Counted from the stretch's first letter, positions 25,674 to 35,921 are shown. The stretch is 64,000 bases of DNA from CAZWKQ01 sp964634005 (GCA_964634005.1 CAZWKQ010000005.1:62001-126000); one strand, 5' to 3'. Numbers and translations are program-made. Notes: generated by a model from the sequence alone, not told the origin.

Positions 25674-26903
25674 CTATAAATAATCTTCAGATAATTCGGT
25701 ATTTTTTGTAAAGGGCGCAATAGCTCTATTGTAAATACCATGCATATAAGCTATAGCCATGCCATAATTTGTAACAGGTATCCCTGCATCGACGGCAGCT
25801 TTTAATCTACTGATAATTTGCTTTTTAGTCAAAACACACCCACCGCATTGAATAACAATTGCGTAGTCGTTTATGCTTCTTGGCAAAGAGCCTAATCCAG
25901 CTACTACGTCAAACTCGAGATTTTTACCTGTATAATTTGAAAGCCATCTGGGTATTTTCATTCTTCCAATATCATCACACGATACGTGGTGAGTACAAGA
26001 CTCTAATATCAATACCCTGTCACCCTCCTTGAGCTTTGAAATAAAAGGCGTCCCTTTAATATAATTATTGAAATCGCCCCTTTGACGGGCTAATAAAATG
26101 CTGAAACTTGTCAATGGGATGTCTTTTGGAATAGATGCATCAGCCTTTAAAAAAACCTGACTGTCGGTAATGACAAGCTTGGGTTTGGGTTGCATTTTTT
26201 TAAAATATGAATCAACCTCCCTCTCTTTACAAACTACGGCAATTCCATCATTATCCAAAATATCTCTTATTGCCTGAACCTGCGGCAAAATCATTCTCCC
26301 CTCGGGGGCTTCAATATCAATTGGAGTTATCAGCAAAACGGTATCTCCGTAATTAATCAAATCGCCTACTAACGACTTTGACAGATAAGCAGATTCGGGC
26401 ATTCTATTTAAAATAGATGAAATTATCTTTTCTTTGTTTGCCTGATTAAATATACTGAATGAAATGATATCCGTTTTATATTCCTGCTGCAATTGCTTCA
26501 TTAAATTATCAGATAATTCAGTTATATCACTTTTATTGTGAATAATAATAAATGGCACAGAAAAGTCATTGAATGCCGAAATTAAATCTTTCTCTTCATT
26601 AGTAAAGTCATTGTTTGTAATAACAAGCAATGCAAAATCAATATGTTTTAAAACTTCTTTTGTTTTTGCAACTCTCTTTTTGCCTAATTCGCCTATATCG
26701 TCAATTCCAGCAGTATCAATCAATATTACAGGCCCAAGGCCTGCTATTTCGATTGATTTTTTAACAGGATCGGTTGTAGTACCGGCGTAATCCGAAACAA
26801 TAGCGACATCCTGTCCTGCAAGAGCATTAATTATAGAACTTTTCCCGTTATTACGCTTGCCAAAAATTCCTATATGCGGTTTATTTTCTTTGCCTTTAAT
26901 CAT
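25674..26903 (-). CDS. hydF: [FeFe]-hydrogenase maturation GTPase/scaffold HydF
   Basis: HydF carries the 2Fe precursor and delivers it to apo-hydrogenase. 409 residues: the GTPase domain (1-170) with P-loop GKRNNGKS (15-22), GTTTDPV, DTAGIDDIG and the NKSD specificity motif; a dimerisation domain (about 175-275); and the cluster-binding domain. The cluster motif is Cys303-x-His305-His306, then Cys353-x2-Cys356. The position usually occupied by His just before the first Cys of CxxC is Gln352. It starts 15 nt after aspA and is followed 14 nt later by the DUF493-like gene. Confidence 0.95.
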   Translation of the reverse strand: MIKGKENKPHIGIFGKRNNGKSSIINALAGQDVAIVSDYAGTTTDPVKKSIEIAGLGPVILIDTAGIDDIGELGKKRVAKTKEVLKHIDFALLVITNNDFTNEEKDLISAFNDFSVPFIIIHNKSDITELSDNLMKQLQQEYKTDIISFSIFNQANKEKIISSILNRMPESAYLSKSLVGDLINYGDTVLLITPIDIEAPEGRMILPQVQAIRDILDNDGIAVVCKEREVDSYFKKMQPKPKLVITDSQVFLKADASIPKDIPLTSFSILLARQRGDFNNYIKGTPFISKLKEGDRVLILESCTHHVSCDDIGRMKIPRWLSNYTGKNLEFDVVAGLGSLPRSINDYAIVIQCGGCVLTKKQIISRLKAAVDAGIPVTNYGMAIAYMHGIYNRAIAPFTKNTELSEDYL

Positions 26904-26918
26904 GTTTAGTTTTATTCA

Positions 26919-28364
26919 TCAATAATTGATAATATCTTCGATTGAAAACCCAGTTTTAAGTAAGTTTTCCGGTTTAAGAATATTCTCTAATCTATTTTCA
27001 TCTATGTATTTCAAAATCCTGTTAGCTTCAAATACATCAATATTATTATTTTTCATCAATTTAGCAATCTCCGAAGCTTTATTATAACCAATATATACTG
27101 ATAAAGCTGTTGTTATCGCAGGACTTCTGAATAGTCGTTCTTTAGATATTGAAGGATTAATCTTTAAATTATCAAATATATTATTTGTTATTGTTTTATC
27201 GCAAGAAATCAGGAGTTGAATACTTTCTAACAAGCAATTTCCTATTAAAGGCAGATAAGCGTTAAGCTCCAGACAACCTCTTGCCGATAATGAAGTTATA
27301 ATAATATCATTTGCATAAATTTTTTGAGCTGCACTAATAACAAATTCAGGAATTACCGGATTGACTTTTGCGGGCATAATAGAGCTTCCAACTTGTTTTT
27401 GAGGTAACTCAATTTCATGCGATCCATTCAAATCTGAAGCCAACAATCGCAAATCGGAACACATTTTTTCCAAATTAGCAGCATGCGACTTGATAGTTGC
27501 GTGAATTTCAACAAAACTGTCAAGATTATTTGTAGCATCGGTAAGATTTTCGCTTCTTGTAACCGGTAATTTGGTAATATTTTGCAAATGTGAAACAACT
27601 TCCATAATAAAAAATCGAGGAACTCCGATACCTGTTCCTACAGCACTACCTCCAAGATTGACAACTTTTATTCTTTCGAAACATTTTGAAACTCTCCACC
27701 AATCACGCGAGAGAGCTTCGCTGTAAGAACTGAAAAGCTTGCCATATGACGTAGGTACTGCCTCCTGCATTTGAGTATAAGCTATTCTTAACTCATTTCT
27801 GTAACGGCTTTCATATTTTTCAACATTAGAACGCAATGTATTTATTGATTTTTCCAGTTCGTTGAGCAAATGCATTGTTGCTACTTTTAATGAAGTAGGT
27901 ATTACATCATTTGTACTTTGATAAATATTAGCATGTTCAATAGGGTCGATTATTGAGTAATTCCCGGGCAAATGGCCTAATTTCTTCAAAGCAACATTGG
28001 CAATTATTTCATTTATATTCAAATTTATGCTTGTTCCTGCACCTCCTTGTATAGCCGGAACTATAAAACTATCGTAGTGCATACCGTTTGCAACTTCGGT
28101 TGCTGCTTCTATCAATGAATTTAAAATATTATCAGGAATTAGATTTATAGGTAAATCGACATTGGCATACTTTTTACCTATTGCTTTTTTAAAGCTCTTG
28201 TAAGTATAATAACAGGCCAATTTTACTTCTCCGACAGAACGGTACCATCGGTTGTTGAATAGAGTGTTGTCGGGAAAATTTTCCCTTGCTCTTACTGAAT
28301 GTATCCCGTAAAGAGCATCGTCAGGAATTTCAATTTTTCCTATAAAATCTATTTCTTCCCTCAT
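26919..28364 (-). CDS. aspA: Aspartate ammonia-lyase
   Basis: Converts L-aspartate to fumarate and ammonia. 481 residues of the fumarase/aspartase superfamily, with the signature loop GSSIMPAKVNP, the TSTNDVIPTSLK-like motif (YQSTNDVIPTSLKVA) and the N-terminal DALYGIHSVRARENF. It is the first gene of the operon with hydF, the DUF493-like gene and hydE; aspartase genes are found in hyd clusters of other Bacteroidota. Ammonium is needed for the bridging amine of the H-cluster, so local ammonia supply is a plausible but unproven reason for the linkage. Start ATG at 28364, with a -7 box about 30 nt upstream. Confidence 0.93.
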   Translation of the reverse strand: MREEIDFIGKIEIPDDALYGIHSVRARENFPDNTLFNNRWYRSVGEVKLACYYTYKSFKKAIGKKYANVDLPINLIPDNILNSLIEAATEVANGMHYDSFIVPAIQGGAGTSINLNINEIIANVALKKLGHLPGNYSIIDPIEHANIYQSTNDVIPTSLKVATMHLLNELEKSINTLRSNVEKYESRYRNELRIAYTQMQEAVPTSYGKLFSSYSEALSRDWWRVSKCFERIKVVNLGGSAVGTGIGVPRFFIMEVVSHLQNITKLPVTRSENLTDATNNLDSFVEIHATIKSHAANLEKMCSDLRLLASDLNGSHEIELPQKQVGSSIMPAKVNPVIPEFVISAAQKIYANDIIITSLSARGCLELNAYLPLIGNCLLESIQLLISCDKTITNNIFDNLKINPSISKERLFRSPAITTALSVYIGYNKASEIAKLMKNNNIDVFEANRILKYIDENRLENILKPENLLKTGFSIEDIINY

Positions 28365-28390
28365 ACAATATTTTAATACATTTTAACAAA

Positions 28391-28421
28391 CAAAGTTAAT
28401 CTTTTGTTTTTAAACAACAAT
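28391..28421 (-). promoter_or_regulatory. Promoter of the aspA-hydF-hydE operon
   Basis: On the minus strand -7 TAACTTTG (28398-28391), with an ATTG near-match to the -33 box 19 nt upstream (28421-28418). Leader about 20 nt. Confidence 0.55.
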
Positions 28422-28491
28422 AGATAGTATTATTTCAAACAACAATCAAGTTGCAAGTTTTAAAAATGAGTTATTGATAAAATTTTTTGTG

Positions 28492-28499
28492 TATGTTTG
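28492..28499 (+). promoter_or_regulatory. -7 box (TATGTTTG) for the photolyase
   Basis: TAnnTTTG 27 nt before ATG 28526. Upstream in-frame starts at 28487 and 28493 overlap this box, which argues for 28526. Confidence 0.5.
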
Positions 28500-28525
28500 T
28501 ATATGATTATTTAAGCCGATTTCCG

Positions 28526-29818
28526 ATGGAAGAGAAATATGTTATTTTCTGGTTTAGACGCGATTTGAGATTGAATGATAATAAAGGATTATATCATGCA
28601 TTGAATAGTGGATTTAAAGTTATTCCTCTTTATATTTTCGACGATTTATATTTTTCAAAATTTTCGATCTCAAATCTTAAGGTTGATTTTATAAACCATT
28701 ATTTATCCGAAATTAATAAAAGCTTAAAAATATATAATACAGAACTGATTATAAAAAAAGGAAACATTATCGATGTATTTGATCAACTATTTCAGCAATA
28801 CCGAATTAATGCAATTTATGCAAATCATGATTACGAACCATATTCAATAAAAACAGATAGTGAAATTAGCAAATATTTTATAAACAAAGGCGTTGAATAC
28901 AACACATATAAAGACCACGTTATTTTCGAAAAAAATGAAATTACAAAAGCAGACGGTAAGCCTTATTCGGTATTTACTCCATACAAAAACAACTGGCTCA
29001 AAAGTTTCAAAAAAGAGTTTCTTTTTAAATATGATTCAGAAAACTTTTTGCATAATTTCTTGACTATTAAGGCTAATCAAAATGATTTAATAATAGAAAA
29101 CTCTAAAAATAATTTTCCTGATAAATCAATTTCAATAGAATTAATAAAAAATTATCATAAAACACGCGATTACCCTGCTATTCCGACAAGTCTAATAGGG
29201 GTTCATCTAAGATACGGGACTGTAAGTATAAGAGATATGGTTGAAATTGCCCTTAAATACAATGAAACATTGCTAAATGAATTAATATGGAGAGAGTTCT
29301 TTATGCAAATATTATTTCACTACCCGTTTGTCGAAAACAGATCATTTAAAAAGAATTATGATAACATTAAATGGAGAAACAATGAAAAGGAATTTGAACT
29401 TTGGTGTAAAGGTGAAACAGGTTATTCCATTGTTGATGCAGGAATGAGAGAATTGAACGAGACAGGTTTTATGCATAACAGAGTAAGAATGATTACTGCA
29501 AGTTTTTTGTGCAAACATCTTCTTATCGACTGGCGTTGGGGTGAAGCTTATTTTGCCGAGAAACTGCTTGATTATGAATTATCGGCAAATAACGGCAATT
29601 GGCAATGGTCTTCAGGAAGCGGTTGCGATTCAGTTCCTTATTTTAGAATTTTTAATCCATATAATCAGATTTTAAAATTCGACCCCAATTATGAATATAT
29701 TAAAAAATGGGTACCGGAGTATAATTCAATAAATTACAAACCTATTGTTGAACACAATTTTGCAAGAGAACGCTGCTTAAAAGCTTATAAAGAAATATTA
29801 AATGAAAATATTACATAA
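28526..29818 (+). CDS. Deoxyribodipyrimidine photolyase
   Basis: Light-driven FAD enzyme that repairs cyclobutane pyrimidine dimers. About 430 residues with the N-terminal antenna domain opening VIFWFRRDLRLNDNKGL and the FAD domain with LLNELIWREFFMQIL, YSIVDAGMRELNETGFMHNR and NNGNWQWSSGSGCDSVPYF, all standard for class I photolyases. A cryptochrome role cannot be excluded by eye. Start at ATG 28526 (MEEKYV) fits the family N-terminus and lies beyond the -7 box. It overlaps or abuts the following outer-membrane gene. Confidence 0.92.
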   Translation: MEEKYVIFWFRRDLRLNDNKGLYHALNSGFKVIPLYIFDDLYFSKFSISNLKVDFINHYLSEINKSLKIYNTELIIKKGNIIDVFDQLFQQYRINAIYANHDYEPYSIKTDSEISKYFINKGVEYNTYKDHVIFEKNEITKADGKPYSVFTPYKNNWLKSFKKEFLFKYDSENFLHNFLTIKANQNDLIIENSKNNFPDKSISIELIKNYHKTRDYPAIPTSLIGVHLRYGTVSIRDMVEIALKYNETLLNELIWREFFMQILFHYPFVENRSFKKNYDNIKWRNNEKEFELWCKGETGYSIVDAGMRELNETGFMHNRVRMITASFLCKHLLIDWRWGEAYFAEKLLDYELSANNGNWQWSSGSGCDSVPYFRIFNPYNQILKFDPNYEYIKKWVPEYNSINYKPIVEHNFARERCLKAYKEILNENIT

Positions 29819-29843
29819 CTTTTATAAATACTCAAATAGTTTC

Positions 29844-32303
29844 ATGACAAAGTTTTTCACAATATTATTAATAATTAACGGATTCTTTTTTTCTATCAAA
29901 GCACAAACTATTGATACAACTTTTGTAAATCGTAATTACAGCGTTGATTTTTTTAAAAACCGCTATCTTCATAATAACTTTGAGCAATTTGCCGACAATT
30001 ATCATGATTTTATTATATATCAAATAGAAACTACCGGCGATTTCTCATCACCCGATCAATATGTATTTTCGATAAATGGCGGCAGCTATAAATGGAATAA
30101 TTATAAATACAATAACTTTAAAATAAATGACCTTTTCTTTTCAGGAAATAGTTTACATAAATTACAAATGTATGAAAACGATGTAAGTATTGATATTTAC
30201 AACTCATCGGTAATTTTTAATCCAAGATTAAACTCAAATTCAAATGTTTTATTTCAATGGAACCACGGAACTCTTGGCGACAGAATACCAAATGCCGACA
30301 AAATAATAAATGAAATTACAGGGCATGTTTCTCCTTACGAAAGGCTGCTTAAACCTATTGAATACAGGAGAAAAGTTAAAAATAACTTTCTGTTGAATAT
30401 TAACAATAATTTTAAAATTAATAATCGAAGCTATTTTCAAAATATTTATCTAAATTCGGGACAAAGAATGCTTACAGATTTCGATTACAGTGGAATAAGC
30501 AGCTATTATCCCGAAAACTATTTACAATTTCATATTAATGGTAATCTTCCAAGCATTTCGAAAAAAATATTCGACGATAATTTTTACCTTTTTTCATATA
30601 ACAACAGAGATAATTTATACGGTGAGTTTTACTATAATAAAAATGAAACGGCAAAATTAAACAGTTTTAATCTATCTGTTTTTGGTGTAAAAAATCAAAA
30701 TTATACAACAGGATTAAATTTTTCTGCAAAAAGTATTATTCACAATAGTTTAAATTTTTCAAGGAATTTTGCCGATATCGATGGCGAAGGATTTGAACCT
30801 TGGTTCACCGATGGGAAATCGCTTGAAATTGAATTCTATCATAATCAAGTTTATAAATTGACAGATAAAATTGGTTTGTCAGCAGAACTTTCTAACGGAT
30901 TAATCAATTTTTCACCAAAATACAACAATAGTTATAACACAATTTACTATCAAACAAACGCTTCTGATTTTACTCCGCTTTATTATATCGAAAGCAAACA
31001 CAGTTCTTTTAACAGTACTCTGCATGATAATAGTCTGGGGTTAACTATGAAAAACATTTTCTTTAGAAATAAGCTGAATATTAATGGAATATTCAATTTT
31101 ACAATCGATGGATTTACTACCGAAAAAGAAAGCTTTTTAAAGCCTTCATGGGAGTTGTTTTTTTATTCTAATTTAAAAATATTAAAAAATCTTTCTATAA
31201 ACATAAATTTTGGGAAGAAGCAGTTACCTTTTGATTTCGAATACATTAAATTTTTCTCGGGCAATTATATGAGCGGCAAAATTTATTTTTGGAAAGATAA
31301 CAACGATAATAACTTCACTGAAAATGAAAAAGGGCAGTTTTTCACTACCACAGGAGGAAATTATCATACTATAAGCCAAAATATGATACAGCCTAATGAA
31401 ATATTTTTTGATATTCCCATTGAATGGAAGTTAAACTCGAAAAACATTTTTAGTATAATAGGACAATACCGCCAGTACCGCGATTTATGGGGTATAGTTT
31501 ATACAAAAGAACCATACGAGCAAGGATTTTTTATAAACGAAAATATCAATATTTACAAAGATCAGAAACCTGAAATTAAGCCTGTATATTTCTTGAATAA
31601 CTGGGAGATTTATTACACAACATCAAATAATTATTCGGAAAATATTAAGAAAGGGAATAATACAGATAATTGGCTATTCAGCAACCCTTTTTATGCCGGT
31701 TCTACTTTCAAATACGAATATCAAAGCAATAAACTTTATATATCGGCTTCAATAACGGCATATATGCTTGTAGGGTACGGGTCGATGGGTAACGGGGTGC
31801 TGCATAACAACTTAAGTGTTTTATCAGAAAGTATGGCAAATCCGAATTCTTATTTCTATTATACCGGGCGCCTCGATGCTGACCGTTCGTATATTGGAAG
31901 GCTGTTAATATCGTATAAAATTAATGATAAATTAACTACAGCTTTTCAATTTAAATATAAAGACGGTCAATCTTTCAATTCTTTCGGAACAAAGATATTT
32001 ACAGACATAAACGGCAACAATCAAATTGCTATTTGGAACAGTAATGTCAAAGGAGATAATCCTTTTACCGGACAGCTTTCACGACGTGAGGATTGTTTCT
32101 ATAATTCAGAAATCAGAATCAAATATTTATTACCTCTTAAAAACAAAAAAATTGAATTCAACGCTACCGTTTACAACTTACTAGACCTTGGCTTTCAGCT
32201 TGCTGAAGCCACTTTTCCGCCAATAACAGACAACGGGAACCGAAAAGTAATTGATATTCAAATACCAAGAGGATTTTTAGTTTCTTTGACTTATCAATTC
32301 TGA
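29844..32303 (+). CDS. Large outer-membrane beta-barrel protein
   Basis: About 819 residues, not assigned to a named family. The signal peptide MTKFFTILLIINGFFFSIKA-Q starts at 29844; an in-frame ATG at 29802 would add 14 residues and overlap the photolyase gene by 17 nt. The body has many alternating polar/aromatic strands and the last residues are LVSLTYQF, a typical outer-membrane barrel ending. A TonB-receptor-like barrel is suggested by late motifs such as NATVYNLLDLGF and IDIQIPRGFLVSL, but the plug domain at the N-terminus is not clear. Ligand unknown. Position just after the photolyase does not inform function. Confidence 0.75.
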   Translation: MTKFFTILLIINGFFFSIKAQTIDTTFVNRNYSVDFFKNRYLHNNFEQFADNYHDFIIYQIETTGDFSSPDQYVFSINGGSYKWNNYKYNNFKINDLFFSGNSLHKLQMYENDVSIDIYNSSVIFNPRLNSNSNVLFQWNHGTLGDRIPNADKIINEITGHVSPYERLLKPIEYRRKVKNNFLLNINNNFKINNRSYFQNIYLNSGQRMLTDFDYSGISSYYPENYLQFHINGNLPSISKKIFDDNFYLFSYNNRDNLYGEFYYNKNETAKLNSFNLSVFGVKNQNYTTGLNFSAKSIIHNSLNFSRNFADIDGEGFEPWFTDGKSLEIEFYHNQVYKLTDKIGLSAELSNGLINFSPKYNNSYNTIYYQTNASDFTPLYYIESKHSSFNSTLHDNSLGLTMKNIFFRNKLNINGIFNFTIDGFTTEKESFLKPSWELFFYSNLKILKNLSININFGKKQLPFDFEYIKFFSGNYMSGKIYFWKDNNDNNFTENEKGQFFTTTGGNYHTISQNMIQPNEIFFDIPIEWKLNSKNIFSIIGQYRQYRDLWGIVYTKEPYEQGFFINENINIYKDQKPEIKPVYFLNNWEIYYTTSNNYSENIKKGNNTDNWLFSNPFYAGSTFKYEYQSNKLYISASITAYMLVGYGSMGNGVLHNNLSVLSESMANPNSYFYYTGRLDADRSYIGRLLISYKINDKLTTAFQFKYKDGQSFNSFGTKIFTDINGNNQIAIWNSNVKGDNPFTGQLSRREDCFYNSEIRIKYLLPLKNKKIEFNATVYNLLDLGFQLAEATFPPITDNGNRKVIDIQIPRGFLVSLTYQF

Positions 32304-32322
32304 TATATTTGTGCAAAAATTA

Positions 32323-33036
32323 TTATTTTTTCTTCGAATGCAATCCACATTCTTTTGATTCGGGATTTTCCCACCACCAGCGCCCTGCTCTTATGTCCTC
32401 TCCTTTTTTTATTGCTCTTGTGCAAGGTTGACAGCCTATACTCGGGAAACCCTCGTCATGAAGTTTATTGTATGGTATATTATTTTGCTTTACAAAACTC
32501 CAAACTTGTTCTTCAGTCCAATTAATTAATGGATTAATTTTTATTAACTTATTAGTATCATCCCATTCTATCAATTTCATCTCTTTGCGAGTAACCGATT
32601 GCTCTTTTCTTAATCCGCAAATCCATGCATCAAGTCCCGAAAAGGCTCTTTTTAAAGGTTCAATTTTTCTGATATTACAACACTCTTTTCTATTTTCGAT
32701 ACTATTATAAAACAAATTGATTCCTTTTTCATTTACCATCTTTTCAACTTCGGAATTATCGGGAAAATATATCCGAATATTGATATCGAAAAACAATTTA
32801 GTTCTTTCAATTAAACTATAAGTCTCGGGAAATAACCGACCTGTATCTAAAGTGAAAACTTTAGTATTTTTATCGATTAATGCTATAAAATGCGTAATAA
32901 TCTGATCTTCTGCACTCATACTCGATGCAAGTGCTATTCTGTTTTTATATTTATCGATAAAAAATTTCAGTAATTCAAGAGGTGTTTTGTTTTCAAACTC
33001 CTCATTCCATAAATCAATATTCTTCAAAAGCTCCAT
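32323..33036 (-). CDS. cysH: APS/PAPS reductase (assimilatory)
   Basis: Reduces adenylyl sulfate (or PAPS) to sulfite using thioredoxin. 237 residues: the PP-loop ALASSMSAEDQII (35-47), VFTLDTGRLFPET, the Cys119-Cys120 pair and Cys202-x2-Cys205, which together ligate a 4Fe-4S cluster and favour APS as substrate, and the catalytic Cys230 in KECGLH. Its start codon overlaps the stop of the upstream hybrid sensor kinase by one base, so the two are translationally coupled. No cysD, cysN or sulfite reductase gene is next to it. trxB in this window could supply reduced thioredoxin. Confidence 0.93.
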   Translation of the reverse strand: MELLKNIDLWNEEFENKTPLELLKFFIDKYKNRIALASSMSAEDQIITHFIALIDKNTKVFTLDTGRLFPETYSLIERTKLFFDINIRIYFPDNSEVEKMVNEKGINLFYNSIENRKECCNIRKIEPLKRAFSGLDAWICGLRKEQSVTRKEMKLIEWDDTNKLIKINPLINWTEEQVWSFVKQNNIPYNKLHDEGFPSIGCQPCTRAIKKGEDIRAGRWWWENPESKECGLHSKKK

Positions 33037-35708
33037 TAACTCAAATATTTTAGAATAATATTACTTAACTCGTTAGATTTAAATGGTTTTGAAATATAAT
33101 CGTCCATATCATTTTGACGATAAGTTTCCAAATCGTTTTTTAAGAAATTAGCCGTAAAAGCAATAATTGGGGTTCTTATTCGCGATTTATTGTTCTTTTC
33201 ATAATTTCTTATTGCCTGAGTAGCAACTATACCATCCATTTCGGGCATTTGAATATCCATTAGTATAAGGTCATATTCATTTTTTAGAAATTTTTCGTAT
33301 GCAACTTTACCATTTTCGGCAATTTCTACTTCATAACCCATTTTTTCAATTGCATTTTTGGCAATTTTCTGATTCATAAGATTATCTTCAGCTAAAAGAA
33401 TTCTTATTTTATTGCTGAACAATCTTTTAGGATAAGTTTGATTTTCTGTGAAATCAATTTTTGATTGTTTCGATTTCTCAAAAACAACTGTAAACCAAAA
33501 TTCAGAACCCTTATTAACCTCACTTTCAACTCCTATTTCACCACCTAATAACTCACTTAACCTTTTACAAATAGCAAGTCCCAAACCTGTACCTTCGTAT
33601 ATTCTGTTTCTGCCCGAAAATTCCTGAGTAAATTCAGTAAAAAGTTTTGCTTTCAAATTCTCTGAAATTCCAATTCCGGTATCTTTTACAACAAATTTTA
33701 ACTTTATATTCTTTTCGTTTTCAACTACTTTACTGCCTATTAGGCTAATCTTACCTTGTTTTGTAAATTTAACGGCATTATTAAGTAAATTATTCAATAT
33801 TTGTTCAAAACGATACGAGTCGCCCACAACATATTGAGGAATATCTATGGAAAAACTTTCCTCAAATTCTAAATGTTTTTCAATAGATTTGTTTTTATAA
33901 ACATTTACTAACTTATTCAATAATCCGATAATATCAAACTCTTGGGGTTTAAGTATAAGTTTTCCGGTTTCAATATCCGAGAAATCTAATATATCGTTTA
34001 TTATGGTCAAAAGACTATTTACCGAAGAATTAATAACTTCTAAATTTTCTTTTTGAGTTGTTGTAAGGTTATCAGAGTCAATCATTTCGACCATACCCAT
34101 AATGTGATTTAGAGGAGTTTTGATTTCATGACTCATATTAGCAAGAAAACGGCTTTTTGCATAGGTTGCCTCTTCGGCCTTTTCTTTTGCTAATTGCAAT
34201 TCATTTTCCACTAATTTTCTTTCGGTAATATCTAATATAGTACCCGATAATTTAACAACTTCACCATCTTCAATTATTGGTTTACCTATTGCAAAAGCAT
34301 ATCTTAATGTTTTATCAGGTAAATAAAACCGATAATCGAGCTCATACGGAACTCCGAATTGTATTGCTTCGTTTATTGCACTAACAAACAAAGTTTTATC
34401 TTCGGGATAAACCATTGATATAAAATCTTCAAAAGTAGGAACTTTTTCAGTTGGAATTAACCCGAATATTTTGTAAACCTCATCCGATAATTTGAAATTT
34501 TTCGATTTTAAGTCGTAAATCCAGTTACCAAGATGTGCTATACTTTGTGATTCTTTTATAAAGCTTTCATTCGATTTGGCCTCTGCTTCCAACTCTTTCA
34601 ATGTTGTAATATCTTGACATACAACCAAATACTCATTAATCTCATTTTTACTGTTGAAAACTGCCGTGTAAGTTGAATTTAACCACCTGAAATCGTTAAC
34701 AGTAAATAATTTTACTCTATGTTCAATAGAAATTGACTTACTGTAAAAGTGTAAACTTGCAATAGCGTTTTTTACATCAAAAAAATCATTTTCATGTACA
34801 AAGTTAAGAAATGAATTTCCTAAAACATTTTCGCTTCCTAAATTAAAAAATCCATGAAATGCAGGATTGGCATAAGTAATTTTCATTTCCGAATTCATAC
34901 GGAAAATAAGTACAGATTGATTTTCGACGAGATTTTTAAAACGTTTTTCGCTTTCTACCAGTGATATCTGAACTTGTTGTCGTTCTTTTATTTGTTTTTC
35001 AATCTCATACGATTTACTTTGACTTTCTAATAACTGTCTGTTCGACTTTTTATAAATAACTCTTATCGATACTAAACCAATCAAAAGAAATACAAAATGA
35101 ATAAAATAAATTCCCGATAAATTAGGGGTTTTATAATATTTCCCTGCCAGAAACCTCACACTTAAGGCTCCTTTAATATTGTTAGTATTAGAGCTTTCGG
35201 CATGACACTCAAAACAAGAATTATCCATCTTTAATGGAGTCATATACCTGAAAGATGAATTTTCTTTTTCTCCAATTTTCTCAAAAATATTATTTTCTCC
35301 GGCAAGTAACTGATATAATGATCTTTTTTCCCAAGAGTCCGCATTTGGTAATTCCATCTGCGGATCAATTTTTATTACTTTATATTTTATGGTTCCTTCC
35401 TGATTCGAACTACTATACACCCATTTTTGAAGCAGATTTACATCCAAATCTCTCCAGTTTGTACCGGCAGATGAGGCACTTTGCGTAGTGTCTGAATAAT
35501 TTCTATGTTGCTTTATATGAATTTCTTTCCAAAATTTATCTATTATTATTTGTTTGAATATCGAGTTTGAAATGTCTAATATGATTTGTTTGTTGTTGTT
35601 TTCAATTTTTTGATTTGAGCGTTTAACTGTATTAAGGTTATATATTAGTGACAGCACAATAATAACCAACCAACTTATTTGTAATAAGAGATAAATTTTT
35701 CTGTTCAT
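33036..35708 (-). CDS. Hybrid sensor kinase with periplasmic heme-type CxxCH domain
   Basis: 890 residues. TM1 (about 5-23), a periplasmic domain with CFECH (Cys165, Cys168, His169) resembling the DUF3365/Tll0287-like c-type heme domain, then TM2 (about 193-215). Two PAS domains follow (about 258-375 and 385-500), then HisKA (ANMSHEIKTPLNHIMG), HATPase_c (NNLLNNAVKF, VKDTGIGI, GTGLGLAICKRL) and a receiver (ILLAEDNLMNQKI, DLILMDIQMPEMDG, KPFK). The CxxCH motif implies covalent heme and redox, oxygen or NO sensing; heme attachment is inferred. There is no DNA-binding output domain, so it must signal onward. Its stop overlaps the cysH start by 1 nt. Confidence 0.9.
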   Translation of the reverse strand: MNRKIYLLLQISWLVIIVLSLIYNLNTVKRSNQKIENNNKQIILDISNSIFKQIIIDKFWKEIHIKQHRNYSDTTQSASSAGTNWRDLDVNLLQKWVYSSSNQEGTIKYKVIKIDPQMELPNADSWEKRSLYQLLAGENNIFEKIGEKENSSFRYMTPLKMDNSCFECHAESSNTNNIKGALSVRFLAGKYYKTPNLSGIYFIHFVFLLIGLVSIRVIYKKSNRQLLESQSKSYEIEKQIKERQQVQISLVESEKRFKNLVENQSVLIFRMNSEMKITYANPAFHGFFNLGSENVLGNSFLNFVHENDFFDVKNAIASLHFYSKSISIEHRVKLFTVNDFRWLNSTYTAVFNSKNEINEYLVVCQDITTLKELEAEAKSNESFIKESQSIAHLGNWIYDLKSKNFKLSDEVYKIFGLIPTEKVPTFEDFISMVYPEDKTLFVSAINEAIQFGVPYELDYRFYLPDKTLRYAFAIGKPIIEDGEVVKLSGTILDITERKLVENELQLAKEKAEEATYAKSRFLANMSHEIKTPLNHIMGMVEMIDSDNLTTTQKENLEVINSSVNSLLTIINDILDFSDIETGKLILKPQEFDIIGLLNKLVNVYKNKSIEKHLEFEESFSIDIPQYVVGDSYRFEQILNNLLNNAVKFTKQGKISLIGSKVVENEKNIKLKFVVKDTGIGISENLKAKLFTEFTQEFSGRNRIYEGTGLGLAICKRLSELLGGEIGVESEVNKGSEFWFTVVFEKSKQSKIDFTENQTYPKRLFSNKIRILLAEDNLMNQKIAKNAIEKMGYEVEIAENGKVAYEKFLKNEYDLILMDIQMPEMDGIVATQAIRNYEKNNKSRIRTPIIAFTANFLKNDLETYRQNDMDDYISKPFKSNELSNIILKYLS

Positions 35709-35921
35709 TATACAGTTCTAAATATACAAATACTAATCATCAAATTATAGTCCAGCTATTGCTAAGATTAACTTTTGTTTAAAAAATTGTTAATACATTT
35801 TGTCAAATATTTGATTTTAAATCAAATATAAATATGTTATATTATAATACTTTTATCTTTAAAGAAAAAAAAAACTCTATATTTTGTCCAAAATTGAAAT
35901 TATATTTTCAATTTAAAAAAA

